A DNA stretch of 64,000 nucleotides from Kangsaoukella pontilimi (GTDB taxonomy: Bacteria; Pseudomonadota; Alphaproteobacteria; Rhodobacterales; Rhodobacteraceae), in contig NZ_WUPT01000003.1 in NCBI RefSeq assembly GCF_009830125.1, positions 62,001-126,000 of the forward strand, read 5' to 3'. The position numbers and the translations under genes are program-made. Of this stretch, positions 26,596-35,696 are shown one piece after another (positions within the stretch are counted from its first letter, which is position 1; every line of letters starts with the position of its first letter). The notes beneath the pieces are model-generated. The model saw nothing but the letters and a program-made list of their open reading frames with translations. It was not told the origin of the DNA and searched no databases.

Positions 26596-27123
26596 ATGCC
26601 CGCCTCCGCGGCAGATAACCCCTGGCTGAAGATGGCGCTGAACAATGCCTGGGCCAATGCCACGCTCTACGCGACACTCGCGGGTCTCGACCGCGAGACC
26701 TTCACCGCCCCGCGCCCCGGTTTCTTCCCGTCGCTCGCGGCCACGATGAACCATATCCTCGAAGTCGATCTCTACTATCTCGACGCGCTTGAAGCGGGCG
26801 GCGAGGGGCGTGGCGTCTACGACAGACAGCCGCTTGAGAACCCGAAAGATCTCGCCGCGCGTCAGGCCGAGGCGGACCTGCGCTTCGCCCGCCTTTCGGG
26901 CGCGCTCGACGAAACGGCGCTCTCCGCGCCCTGCACGACCGAGCGCGCCACCGGCCCAGTGACGGAAACCGTGGCAAACGTCATCCTTCACCTTGTCCAG
27001 CACCAAATCCACCACCGTGGACAGGCCCACGCGCAACTCTCCCACGCCGGCATTGCGCCGCCGCAGCTCGACGAATTCTACCTGGACTTCGACCGCGCCC
27101 AATCCGCAAAGGCTTACTGGTGA
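26596..27123 (+). CDS. DinB family protein
   Basis: A 175-residue four-helix-bundle protein of the DinB/YfiT superfamily, whose members bind a divalent metal through three histidines; many are thiol-dependent transferases or damage-inducible proteins of unknown role. The histidines are visible in ATMNHILEVD and in HLVQHQIHHRGQAH. ATG 26596 is at a better distance from AAAGG than the in-frame ATG 26590. The stop overlaps the next start by 4 bp (GTGA). Confidence 0.85.
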   Translation: MPASAADNPWLKMALNNAWANATLYATLAGLDRETFTAPRPGFFPSLAATMNHILEVDLYYLDALEAGGEGRGVYDRQPLENPKDLAARQAEADLRFARLSGALDETALSAPCTTERATGPVTETVANVILHLVQHQIHHRGQAHAQLSHAGIAPPQLDEFYLDFDRAQSAKAYW

Positions 27124-27323
27124 GCCGCTACGGCCCAACGAAAGGCGAACACCGCTTCCGCCTCGTGGCCTCGCTCCTCGCACTTGTGCTGTTCGGTATT
27201 GCGGCCTGGACCCGTGGGATCGCCCTCAACATCGTGACCGTCGAACTCGGCGTGATCACGATCGCCTTCTTCGGCGGCAGTGCGCTCTGGTCGGCCCGGG
27301 CCCTCTGGCGCGACCGCGACTGA
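27120..27323 (+). CDS. Small two-helix membrane protein (hypothetical)
   Basis: A 67-residue protein starting at GTG 27120, which overlaps the DinB-like stop, so translation is probably coupled. It has a basic N-terminus, two hydrophobic helices (LVASLLALVLFGIAAW and a second near VELGVITIAFFGG) and a basic end RALWRDRD. I recognise no family. A repeat copy begins at its stop codon. Confidence 0.7.
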   Translation: MSRYGPTKGEHRFRLVASLLALVLFGIAAWTRGIALNIVTVELGVITIAFFGGSALWSARALWRDRD

Positions 27324-27324
27324 C

Positions 27325-27413
27325 CTTTCTTTGGGTCCGGAAAATCCCGGGGTGAGACGCCGCAGGCGGCGAGGGGCAGAGCCCCTGCCGGTTTTTCGTC
27401 CCGAAAATCGGCT
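27325..27413 (-). repeat. Dispersed modular intergenic repeat, copy F
   Basis: A full copy inverted relative to copy D: TTCTTTGGGTCCGGAA, a G-run, a small hairpin CGCCGCAGGCGGCG, the box GGGGCAGAGCCCC and an AT-centred hairpin CCGGTTTTTCG / CGAAAATCGG. It lies between two genes ending toward each other and probably terminates both. Confidence 0.8.
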
Positions 27414-27449
27414 CACCGCGGCGCGGGGCGCGAAGCCCGCGGCGCAACC

Positions 27450-28193
27450 TCACGCTCCGGGCGGCGTCAGCTCCCGGCGACCGTCCTCGGACAAGGCCCA
27501 GACCGCACGGCCCTCGAACACCGCCACACCGGTCGGGTTGCCGTAGCCCGCGCCGGTGTCGAGGTTCACCCGGTTGCCGTAATGGGTCGCCTCATCCACG
27601 GGGCTGTGGCCATGCACTACCAGCCACGGATGCTCGGTCAGATCCCAGAGAAACGGATCACGGATCCAGACAAGGTCGTCCTCGTCCTGCGCGTGAAGTG
27701 GAACGCCCGGCTTTATCCCGGCGTGAACGAACAGAAGCTCGCCCTCCACATGGGTGAAGGGCAGCGACTCCAGAAACTCCAGATGCGCCTCCGGTACGGC
27801 CTTGGCGACGCGGGCGTGAAACGCCCTGTCGCTTTCCCACCGGCGTGGCTTCACACCGTAGGAGGCAAGCGTCGTCAGACCGCCCATGGGTGGCGAGATA
27901 TAGGTCAGCGGATCGCGGAGCCGCCCGTCCGTGCCGACACCCGTCCGCACGTAGCGCGCCAGAAGCCGGTCGTGATTGCCCTGAAGCACGATCCAGTCGT
28001 GCCCCTCGGCAATCCCCGCGATCAGATAGTCGATCACGCCCCGGCTTTCCGGGCCGCGATCCACCAGATCGCCCAGATGCACCACCGTCGCATAGGCATC
28101 CCCCGTGCGGCGGCGGTCTGCCTCGATCAGGTCATGCGCGCGCCTGAGCTCGCTCAGATGCCCGTGGATATCCCCGATGGCATAGACGCGCAT
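27450..28193 (-). CDS. Metallophosphoesterase (serine/threonine phosphatase-like)
   Basis: A 247-residue PPP-like metallophosphoesterase. The metal motifs appear in order: GDIHGH (D8, H10), GDLVDRGPES, and GNHD, with later histidines in VHAG and VHGHSP. Relatives include PrpA/PphA-type protein phosphatases and diadenosine tetraphosphatase-like enzymes; the substrate is not decidable here. Start ATG 28193 is 12 bp after the serA stop, so it can be read as the last gene of a serC-serA-phosphatase unit. Confidence 0.9.
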   Translation of the reverse strand: MRVYAIGDIHGHLSELRRAHDLIEADRRRTGDAYATVVHLGDLVDRGPESRGVIDYLIAGIAEGHDWIVLQGNHDRLLARYVRTGVGTDGRLRDPLTYISPPMGGLTTLASYGVKPRRWESDRAFHARVAKAVPEAHLEFLESLPFTHVEGELLFVHAGIKPGVPLHAQDEDDLVWIRDPFLWDLTEHPWLVVHGHSPVDEATHYGNRVNLDTGAGYGNPTGVAVFEGRAVWALSEDGRRELTPPGA

Positions 28194-28205
28194 AACCGTG
28201 ATCCC

Positions 28206-29807
28206 TTACGCCACGTCGAAGGTAAGCGTCTTCACCTGCTGGAACATTCCCGTCGAAGCCAGCTTGTCCAGAACCGGAGCCGGCACCGGTTCGTCGACAT
28301 AGAGAAGCGCGATCGCTTCCTTGCCTTTCTCCGAACGGCCAAGGGTGAAGTTCGCGATGTTCACGCCATTCTCGCCCATGGTGTTGCCGAGTGTGCCGAT
28401 GATGCCGGGCACGTCCTCGTTCGTGGTGTAGACCATGTGTGCCCCGATCTCGGCGTCGATATTGATGCCCTTGATCTGGATGAAGCGGGGCTTGCCGTCC
28501 GAGAACACCGTGCCCGCGATGGACCGCTCGCGTTTGTCGGTCTTCACGGTCAGCTTGATATAGGCGTCGAAGGCACCGGTCTTCTCCTGCGTCGTCGTGG
28601 TGATGTCGATACCGCGATCCTTGGCCATGACAGGGGCCGAGACCATGTTCACATCCGGGTTCGCGGCCTTCATGACCCCGGCCAATGCGGCGGCATTCAG
28701 CGCCGCGATGTTCATCGTGGTGACGTGGCCGTTGTAGAGGATGTTGATCGCACGGATCGGCTCGTCGGTCAGTTGGCCCACGAAGGCGCCCAGATGACCG
28801 GCCAGCTTCACCCATGGCCCCATGACCTTGGCTTCCTCGGCGGTCACGGACGGCATGTTGAGCGCGTTCGACACGGCACCGGTCAGCAGGTAATCCGACA
28901 TCTGTTCGGCCACCTGAAGCGCCACGTTCTCCTGCGCCTCGGTCGTCGCCGCGCCCAGGTGGGGCGTCACGACCACGTTCGGCAGGTTGAAGAGCGGGCT
29001 GTCCGTCGCCGGCTCGACGGCGAAGACGTCGAAGGCCGCACCGGCCACCTTCCCCTCGCGCAGCGCATGGGCCAGCGCTTCTTCGTCGACCAGACCGCCA
29101 CGGGCGCAATTCACGATGCGCACGCCCGGCTTCAGCTTGGAAATCGCCTCGGCCGACAGGATGTTCTTCGTCTTTTCGGTCAGCGGCACGTGGAAGGTGA
29201 TGAAATCCGCCCGCCCGAGAAGCGTATCGAACTCGACCTTTTCCACACCCAGCTTGTCGGCGCGCTCTTCCGTCAGGAAGGGATCATAGGCGATGACCTT
29301 CATCTTCAGCCCATGCGCCCGCTCGATCACGATGGACCCGATATTGCCCGCGCCGACGACGCCAAGCGTCTTGCCGGTCAGCTCGACGCCCATGAAACGC
29401 GACTTTTCCCACTTGCCCGCATGGGTCGAGGCGCTGGCCTCGGGGATCTGCCGCGCCACGGCGAACATCATCGCGATGGCGTGTTCGGCGGTGGTGATCG
29501 AGTTGCCGAAGGGCGTGTTCATCACGATCACGCCTTTCTTCGAGGCGGCCGGAATGTCGACGTTGTCGACACCGATCCCGGCGCGGCCGATCACCTTGAG
29601 GTTGGTCGCCGCCTCCAGCACCTTGTCCGAGACCTTGGTGGCCGAGCGGATCGCAAGGCCGTCATAGTCTCCGATTACTTCGAGCAGGCGATCCTTGTCC
29701 TTGCCGATGGCGGGGTCGAAGGTCACGTCGATGCCGCGATCGCGGAAGATCTGCACGGCGGTTTCGCTCAGCTTGTCGCTGACGAGCACTTTGGGTTTCT
29801 GGGTCAT
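28206..29807 (-). CDS. serA: D-3-phosphoglycerate dehydrogenase
   Basis: First step of serine synthesis, oxidising 3-phosphoglycerate with NAD. The 533-residue type has an N-terminal substrate/NAD domain pair (to about 315; NAD motif VVGAGNIGS; catalytic region with a NCARGGLVDE block), an allosteric substrate-binding domain, and a C-terminal ACT domain (TNEDVPGIIGTLG onward) that usually senses serine. It lies 75 bp downstream of serC on the same strand and presumably shares its transcript and leader control. Confidence 0.97.
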   Translation of the reverse strand: MTQKPKVLVSDKLSETAVQIFRDRGIDVTFDPAIGKDKDRLLEVIGDYDGLAIRSATKVSDKVLEAATNLKVIGRAGIGVDNVDIPAASKKGVIVMNTPFGNSITTAEHAIAMMFAVARQIPEASASTHAGKWEKSRFMGVELTGKTLGVVGAGNIGSIVIERAHGLKMKVIAYDPFLTEERADKLGVEKVEFDTLLGRADFITFHVPLTEKTKNILSAEAISKLKPGVRIVNCARGGLVDEEALAHALREGKVAGAAFDVFAVEPATDSPLFNLPNVVVTPHLGAATTEAQENVALQVAEQMSDYLLTGAVSNALNMPSVTAEEAKVMGPWVKLAGHLGAFVGQLTDEPIRAINILYNGHVTTMNIAALNAAALAGVMKAANPDVNMVSAPVMAKDRGIDITTTTQEKTGAFDAYIKLTVKTDKRERSIAGTVFSDGKPRFIQIKGINIDAEIGAHMVYTTNEDVPGIIGTLGNTMGENGVNIANFTLGRSEKGKEAIALLYVDEPVPAPVLDKLASTGMFQQVKTLTFDVA

Positions 29808-29882
29808 GTCATGTCATCCAATGAAGCTTCAGAGAGCGGTCCCGCAGGCATGCGGAACCGGTCTCCGGAAAGGGGAAAGAGA

Positions 29883-31037
29883 TCAGGCGGCGGCCTTCTG
29901 GGCGGCGATTTCAGCCTCGAAGGCCCAGTCGAGCCACGGGCAGAGCGCCTCGATATCCGAGGTCTCGACCGTCGCGCCGCACCAGATCCTCAGACCGGCG
30001 GGCGCATCGCGATAGGCGCCGATATCCAGTGCCACGCCCTCGGCTTCCAGCCGCTTGGCGACGGCCTTGGCGAAAGCTGCGCCATCTGTGATCCGGTCGT
30101 CGGTGAACTTGAGGCAGACGCTCGTGTTCGACCACGTTGCCGGGTCGATGGCGAGGTTCGCGATCCACTCACGTTCTGCGCAGAAATCGTGCAGCACCTT
30201 GGCGTTCGCATCGGCCCGCGCGATCAGGCCGGTCAGTCCGCCCACGCTTTCGGCCCAGTCGAGCGCCTTCAGGTAATCCTCGACCGCGAGCATCGACGGG
30301 GTGTTGATCGTCTCGCCCGCAAAGATGCCCTCGATCAGCTTGCCGCCCTTGGTCAGGCGGAAGATCTTGGGAAGCGGCCATGCCGGGGTATAGCTTTCCA
30401 GCCGCTCGACGGCGCGGGGGCTGAGAATGATCATGCCATGCGCGGCCTCGCCGCCCAGCACCTTCTGCCAGGAGTAGGTCACGACATCGAGCCGGTCCCA
30501 GGGCAGGTTCTGCGCGAAAGCGGCCGAAGTGGCGTCGCAGATGGTCAGACCCTCGCGGTCGGCGGGGATCTCGAAGCTGTCGGGGACGCGCACGCCCGAA
30601 GTCGTGCCGTTCCAGGTAAAGACGACGTCGGCGTTCCAGTCGACGGAAGCGAGGTCAACGATCTCGCCGTAATCGGCGGTCGTCACCTTGGCGTCGAGCT
30701 TGAGCTGCTTGACCGCGTCGGTGACCCAGCCCGCACCGAAGCTTTCCCAGGCCAGCATCTCGACCGGGCGGGCGCCCAGCAGGTTCCACATGGCCATCTC
30801 GACCGCCCCGGTGTCGGAGGCGGGTACGATGCCGATGCGGTAATCCGCAGGCACGCCGAGAATCGCGCGGGTGCGCTCGATCACGTCCTTCAGCTTGGCC
30901 TTGCCGATGGCGGCACGGTGCGAACGACCCAAAGCGGCGTCGGACAAGCTATCAAGTGTGAATGTGGGGGGTTTGGCACAGGGGCCAGACGAAAAGCGCG
31001 GATTGACCGGCCGCACTGCCGGGGTATTGCTAACCAT
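29883..31037 (-). CDS. serC: Phosphoserine aminotransferase
   Basis: Second step of serine synthesis, PLP-dependent. ATG 31037 is chosen: the product begins [24 protein letters not shown], the normal start of the alphaproteobacterial SerC type, and an SD-like AAGGA lies in the leader hairpin before it. The 384-residue protein has the PLP lysine in [13 protein letters not shown] and the [12 protein letters not shown] block. Longer readings of the frame run through the leader RNA. Control by the leader is likely. Confidence 0.96.
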   Translation of the reverse strand: MVSNTPAVRPVNPRFSSGPCAKPPTFTLDSLSDAALGRSHRAAIGKAKLKDVIERTRAILGVPADYRIGIVPASDTGAVEMAMWNLLGARPVEMLAWESFGAGWVTDAVKQLKLDAKVTTADYGEIVDLASVDWNADVVFTWNGTTSGVRVPDSFEIPADREGLTICDATSAAFAQNLPWDRLDVVTYSWQKVLGGEAAHGMIILSPRAVERLESYTPAWPLPKIFRLTKGGKLIEGIFAGETINTPSMLAVEDYLKALDWAESVGGLTGLIARADANAKVLHDFCAEREWIANLAIDPATWSNTSVCLKFTDDRITDGAAFAKAVAKRLEAEGVALDIGAYRDAPAGLRIWCGATVETSDIEALCPWLDWAFEAEIAAQKAAA

Positions 31038-31100
31038 TGCTGCTATCCTTCCAGATAAGCGCCCCTCGTTGGGGAGGGGTGTCCCACGGACGCGGATACT
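31038..31100 (-). ncRNA. serC leader RNA (candidate cis-regulator)
   Basis: Read toward serC, the 63 bases before the start codon fold into three hairpins: GTCC-GTG-GGAC (31091-31081), CCCCTC/GAGGGG (31079-31062) and a small final stem TATC/GATA (31057-31044) whose loop and right arm hold the serC ribosome binding site (AAGGA, about 31050-31046). This matches my memory of the serC leader motif described upstream of serC-serA in alphaproteobacteria, where the last stem overlaps the ribosome binding site. The signal it senses has not been established to my knowledge. Confidence 0.7.
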
Positions 31101-31307
31101 CAAACCGAGGAAAAACAGCAATAGGGAAAGTCGATGGCCAGCCGAGTGCCGGAGGAGCGCGAAGCCTTGGCCGACTCCCTCCGAAAGGTCGCTCCCGCGC
31201 GAAGCGTGGCCCAAAAGTGCCTAGACGCCTTCATCCCGACTGTGCATCGAGATAGGAGTGCCGGTAAGAGCATTGTCGTCAAATAACATGGGCAGAGAAG
31301 GCAGGTC
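31101..31307. promoter_or_regulatory. Divergent serC / UDP-sugar dehydrogenase intergenic region
   Basis: About 207 bp between the serC leader and the start at 31308 should hold both promoters. I see no convincing paired -35/-10 boxes, no repeat and no coding frame. An AT-rich word (GTCAAATAACATGG) lies 24 bp before ATG 31308. Confidence 0.3.
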
Positions 31308-32636
31308 ATGAAAATCGCTATGATCGGAACGGGCTATGTCGGCCTTGTCTCTGGGGTCTGCTTTTCCGATTTCGGGCACGAGGTCGTTTGCGTCGACAAG
31401 GACGCGGGCAAGATCGCGCGACTGGAATCGGGCGAGGTGCCGATCTTCGAGCCCGGGCTCGATGCGCTTCTGGCGACGAACACTGCCTCGGGCCGGCTGA
31501 GCTTTACCACCGATCTCGCCCGTGCCGTGGATGGTGCAGAGGCGGTCTTCATCGCGGTCGGCACGCCGTCCCGCCGCGGCGACGGCCATGCCGACCTGAG
31601 CTACGTGATGGCCGCCGCCGAAGAGGTCGCCCGCGCCGCCACCGGACCTGTCGTGATCGTGACCAAGTCGACCGTTCCCGTCGGCACGAACCGCGAAGTG
31701 GCCCGGACGGTACGGGCGGCCAATCCCGCGCTCGACTTCGACGTGGCGTCGAACCCGGAGTTCCTTCGCGAAGGCGCGGCGATCGACGATTTCATGCGCC
31801 CCGACCGGGTGATCGTCGGCGTCGAGACCGACCGCGCGGCCGAGGTCATGGCGGATGTCTATCGCCCGCTTTTCCTGCGCGACTTCCCGATCGTGACTAC
31901 GGACCTCGAGTCCGCCGAGATGATCAAATACGCAGCCAACGCCTTTCTTGCGACCAAGATCACGTTCATCAACGAGATCGCCGCGCTCTGCGAGAAGACC
32001 GGTGCCGATGTGCGCGAGGTTGCCAAGGGCATCGGTCTCGACGGGCGGATCGGCAACAAGTTTCTCCATGCCGGACCCGGCTTCGGCGGGTCATGCTTTC
32101 CCAAGGACACCCGTGCCCTTGCGCGGATCGGTCAGGAATACGCCCAGCCGATGACTATCACCGAGACGGTCATCGCCGTCAACGAGGCGGTCAAGAAACG
32201 CATGATCGACAAATGCCTCGACCTGCTCGACGGCTCGTTCAACGGCAAGCGGGTTGCGGTCCTCGGCGTCACGTTCAAGCCCAATACCGACGACATGCGC
32301 GAGGCGCCGTCCCTGACGCTTGTGCCCGCGCTGATCGGCGGCGGTGCCGAGGTGGTGGCGGTCGATCCCGAAGGCCGCCGCGAGGGCGAGACGCTCCTGC
32401 CCCGCGTGGTCTGGGACGCCGACCCCTACAGCGCCGCCGAGGATGCGGACCTGATCGTCATCCTGACCGAGTGGAACGCCTTCCGTGCGCTCGACCTCGA
32501 CCGGATTGCCACCGGTATGGCCAGCCCGCGCATGGCGGATCTCCGGAACGTCTATTCGGCCGATGTTGCCCGCGTTGCCGGGTTCGAGGCGTATATGGGC
32601 GTCGGTCGCCCGGGTTTCGGCGCGGCACCGTCCTGA
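31308..32636 (+). CDS. UDP-glucose/GDP-mannose 6-dehydrogenase family
   Basis: A 442-residue NAD-dependent sugar-nucleotide dehydrogenase, oxidising a UDP- or GDP-hexose to the uronate. The N-terminal Rossmann motif is MIGTGYVGLV, the catalytic cysteine is C263 in GGSCFPKDTRAL, and the C-terminal domain has the GVTFKPNTDDMREAPS block. The size and GGSCFPKD motif favour the UDP-glucose (Ugd/TuaD) type, providing UDP-glucuronate. It is the first rightward gene of the glycan island. Confidence 0.92.
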   Translation: MKIAMIGTGYVGLVSGVCFSDFGHEVVCVDKDAGKIARLESGEVPIFEPGLDALLATNTASGRLSFTTDLARAVDGAEAVFIAVGTPSRRGDGHADLSYVMAAAEEVARAATGPVVIVTKSTVPVGTNREVARTVRAANPALDFDVASNPEFLREGAAIDDFMRPDRVIVGVETDRAAEVMADVYRPLFLRDFPIVTTDLESAEMIKYAANAFLATKITFINEIAALCEKTGADVREVAKGIGLDGRIGNKFLHAGPGFGGSCFPKDTRALARIGQEYAQPMTITETVIAVNEAVKKRMIDKCLDLLDGSFNGKRVAVLGVTFKPNTDDMREAPSLTLVPALIGGGAEVVAVDPEGRREGETLLPRVVWDADPYSAAEDADLIVILTEWNAFRALDLDRIATGMASPRMADLRNVYSADVARVAGFEAYMGVGRPGFGAAPS

Positions 32637-32747
32637 CGGCTGCGGCCAAAAAGCCAGCCCCGGCGCCCCTTGATCCGTGGCCCCGTTGCCTGTCGCCCGG
32701 CCCGCGATATTGTGGCCGGAAATGCCGCAGGAACGAGGCAGCGAGCA

Positions 32748-34253
32748 GTGAAAGAACAGGCGACCAACGGGGTGATCGTGGGCCTGGGCGCAGTCGCCCT
32801 CGGGCTGGTGTCGCTTCTGTGGCTCTATGGCACGCGCTATCCTCTGCACCATGACCTTGCGGGCGGGTTGAACACTGCAGCGCTTGCCGTGCAACTTGGC
32901 CCCGCGTTCGACAGCTACAACAGCTATTTCCCGCCCTCCGAGCGCCTTTGGTACAGTCTGGCCGTCATGCTCGGTGCGATGACAGGGGTCGGCACAGCAG
33001 GGGCGAATGTCGCGCTGACAACGCTTGCTGTTCTGATCAGCGCGGGTCTTGCCACGCTCATCCGCCGCCGCACGACGGGCGGTGCGGGGCCGTTCTTTTT
33101 CGGCCTGTCGTTCCTCGTGCTTCTGGCGATTCCCGCGCTTTACAAGAACATCTTCGGCCTCCGCGAGCATCTCGTGGTTCTCGGCCTCTGGCCCTACCTC
33201 GTTCTGCGCGCCGCGCCGCCGGAGGATCAGAAGATCGGCGCGGGCCTGCGCGTGGCCCTCGGGCTCTGGATGGGGGGGACGCTCCTCTTCAAATATTTCT
33301 ACGCCATCGTGGTCTTTCTAATCGAAGTGGCGGATGCGCTTATTCAGCGCCGGATCGGACCGCTGTTCCGCGCCGAGAACCTGATCGCCGCCGCCGTCGT
33401 CGCGCTCTATCTTGGGCTCTGGCTTCTGGCCGACCCCGCGCAGCGTGCGGCGATCGGTGCGATGCGAAGCTCTATCGGTGCCAATCTTCTGCCCTTCGAC
33501 ACCGCCTTCGCCATCGCGCGCCCCTGGCTTGTCGCCGCCATCGTGGCGGTTGTGTTGGCGCGGCTGAGCGGCGCGGGCTGGCGTATCATCCTTCTCGGTC
33601 TGGTCGCGGTTCTGGGCGCGATGGCAGTCACATGGCTGCAGCAGCGCTGGTACACGCATCACCTGTTTCCCATCCTCATGGCCTTCATCGGCTGGTGGTG
33701 GATGCTGGGCGCGCGCCTGAAGCTCTGGGTCCATCCCATAGCCGCCGCCGCCGCGCTTTTTGCGATCGAGGATCAGTATTCCCGAAACAACTGGTACGTG
33801 GCGCGCGTGGCAGAGGTGTCCGAGGCAATCGAGGCGGCAGGTCTAGACCTTGACGGCAAGCGCGTGGGCGTTCTGACCATGCATCCATCGCCCTACAACT
33901 AGGTCATTCTCAGCGCCGGGGGGTTGCGCTGGTCGCCCCATGTCAATGTCGCCTACCTTGCCGCCGAGCTTCAGCCCTTCGACCAGCCGGGTGCCACGGC
34001 GCCGCGCGTGACGCTCGCCGATCCCGGGCACCGCTCGGTGCATATGCAGCAGGTCCGCCTATGGGAGGATTACCCCCCGGACCTTCTTATCTTCGACCGG
34101 ACCTATCGCTGGCCGCTCCGGCATCTCGATATCGACTGGGTCGAGGTCTTTGCCGATGAGCCGCGCATCACCGCCGTGTTCGACCGGTTCACGCCGCTCG
34201 TCCGGCACGACACGCCGCGCCTGACCTTCGAAATCCATGTCCCGGCCGATTAG
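32748..34253 (+). pseudogene. Polytopic membrane protein of the glycan island, split by an in-frame TAG
   Basis: Translation from GTG 32748 (after GAGG) gives nine to ten hydrophobic helices and then stops at TAG 33900-33902. The same frame stays open from the next codon to 34253 and reads on naturally: MHPSPYN then stop then VILSAGGLRWSPHVNVAYLAA. One C-to-T change (CAG to TAG) would explain it. The intact product would be about 501 residues: a membrane part (1-380) and a soluble tail. The LHHDLAGG near the first helix and the overall shape suggest a GT-C transferase, Wzy-like polymerase or ligase, but I cannot choose. TAG is an ordinary stop here (recQ, plsC). The tail overlaps the next start by 17 bp. 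A sequencing error would restore it. Confidence 0.75.
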
Positions 34254-35694
34254 GATCGCCATCCACGCGGTGGCGGGCCATGCCATCGGGACCGGTCATT
34301 TCGGCCGGAGCGCCGCCGTCTCCGACGCGCTCGCCCGGCATCCGGGCGTCGAGGTGACGCTGATCACAGCGCCCGAGGGCGAGCCTCTTGCGCGGGCCTA
34401 TTTCGGGGAAGGTCCGGCCATTCTTGCGCTGCCCGATACGCCCGATATGCCGGTGGAGGCTTTGGGCCGCCTAAGCCCGGACGCGCTCTTCCTTGACCGT
34501 TACGGCGTCGCGCGGGACTGGGAGCATGCGGCGGCCCACGCTGGCGTGCCGCTCATGGCGCTGGACGACCTTGCCGAGGCGCGGGATGCCGATGTCATCC
34601 TTCGCATCCTGCCCGAACCGGACGCGCCGAAGGGCCCCCGGTCCCGTGTGTTCGAAGGCCCGGCATGGCTGCCCCTGTCGGACCATGTCGCCCGCCGGAC
34701 CGCGCCCCGCCCGGTGAACGAGCGCGCGGAACGGCTGAACATCTGCTTTGGCGGGACCGACCCCACGGGCGAGACGTTGCCCGCGCTCGCCGCGCTGGCC
34801 AATATGACGGGCCTGACCATTGACGCGGTGATTGGCCCCGGCACGGCGATTGACGCAGAGGCGCTGGCCCGTTTCGGGGCGCTGGACCACATCAACCTGC
34901 ACCACGCGCCGTCTCAGGCGGACCTCGCCGCACTTCTGGCTTCGGCCGACATGGCGCTTGGCGCGGGCGGCGTGATGCTGTGGGAAAGGCTCGCCATGGG
35001 GGTGCCATCGCTTGTGATCACAGCCGCCGACAACCAGCGCCCGCAGGTGTCCTGGGCCTCGGAGCGGGGCGCGATCCGTTGGCTCGGTCACCACGGCGAG
35101 GTGTCGGGCGCGGATATCTCCCACGCGGTCGTCACGCTCGCCGCCGACCCTGACGCCCGCCGCACCATGGCCGAGACCGGGCAGCGGATCGTCGACGGAC
35201 GGGGCGCGGTCAGGATCGCCGCCGCGCTAAGGGCCATGACGCTTACTGCACGGCCTGTCACACGCGCCGATGCCCGTGCGCTCTATGACTGGCGGACGGA
35301 TGAGGCGAACTGGCGCTACAACCGCTCGGACGCGGACCGCCCGGCATTCGACGACCATTGCCGCTGGCTCGACCGGCGGCTGGCCGACCCGGACTGCGTC
35401 TTCCGCGTGATCGAGGACCGGGGCACGCCAGTGGGCGTCGTGCGTTTCGACCGGGTGGACGACACCGCGACGCTCTCGATCTACCTCGTCCCCGAAGCCC
35501 ACGGGCGGCGGCTTGGCCTGCCGGTCTACATGGCGGGCGAGGCCGCGCTTGTGGACGCCCGGCCCGATGTGAGGCGTGTGACAAGCGCCATCCATCGCGA
35601 AAACAGCGGATCGGTCCGGCTGCACAAGGACGCAGGGTTCACGCTGTCAGAGGCTGATGACCCTGACTGGTACAGCGCCGAGAAACGGCTCTAA
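34237..35694 (+). CDS. PseG-PseH fusion: UDP-sugar hydrolase plus N-acetyltransferase for pseudaminic acid
   Basis: A 485-residue two-domain protein. Residues 1 to about 330 are a PseG-like hydrolase that removes UDP from UDP-2,4-diacetamido-trideoxy-altropyranose: catalytic-site GTGHFGR (18-24) and GGTDPTGE are visible, as is the GGVMLWERLAMGVPS donor-binding block. From about 334 a GNAT domain follows (VTRADARALYDWR ... HRENSGSVRLHKDAGF), equivalent to PseH, which acetylates the 4-amino group. PseH acts before PseG in the pathway, so the fusion joins successive steps. Its stop is 2 bp from the converging pseF stop. Confidence 0.88.
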   Translation: MSRPIRIAIHAVAGHAIGTGHFGRSAAVSDALARHPGVEVTLITAPEGEPLARAYFGEGPAILALPDTPDMPVEALGRLSPDALFLDRYGVARDWEHAAAHAGVPLMALDDLAEARDADVILRILPEPDAPKGPRSRVFEGPAWLPLSDHVARRTAPRPVNERAERLNICFGGTDPTGETLPALAALANMTGLTIDAVIGPGTAIDAEALARFGALDHINLHHAPSQADLAALLASADMALGAGGVMLWERLAMGVPSLVITAADNQRPQVSWASERGAIRWLGHHGEVSGADISHAVVTLAADPDARRTMAETGQRIVDGRGAVRIAAALRAMTLTARPVTRADARALYDWRTDEANWRYNRSDADRPAFDDHCRWLDRRLADPDCVFRVIEDRGTPVGVVRFDRVDDTATLSIYLVPEAHGRRLGLPVYMAGEAALVDARPDVRRVTSAIHRENSGSVRLHKDAGFTLSEADDPDWYSAEKRL

Positions 35695-35696
35695 CC

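Noticed and set aside
27582-31058. 1158-codon plus-strand frame over the phosphatase, serA and serC
   Set aside because: Antisense to three clear genes; composition is shadow-like.
33900-33902. Recoding of TAG as an amino acid
   Set aside because: Several normal genes here (recQ, plsC, TIGR02302 protein) end in TAG, and no pyrrolysine-type context is visible.
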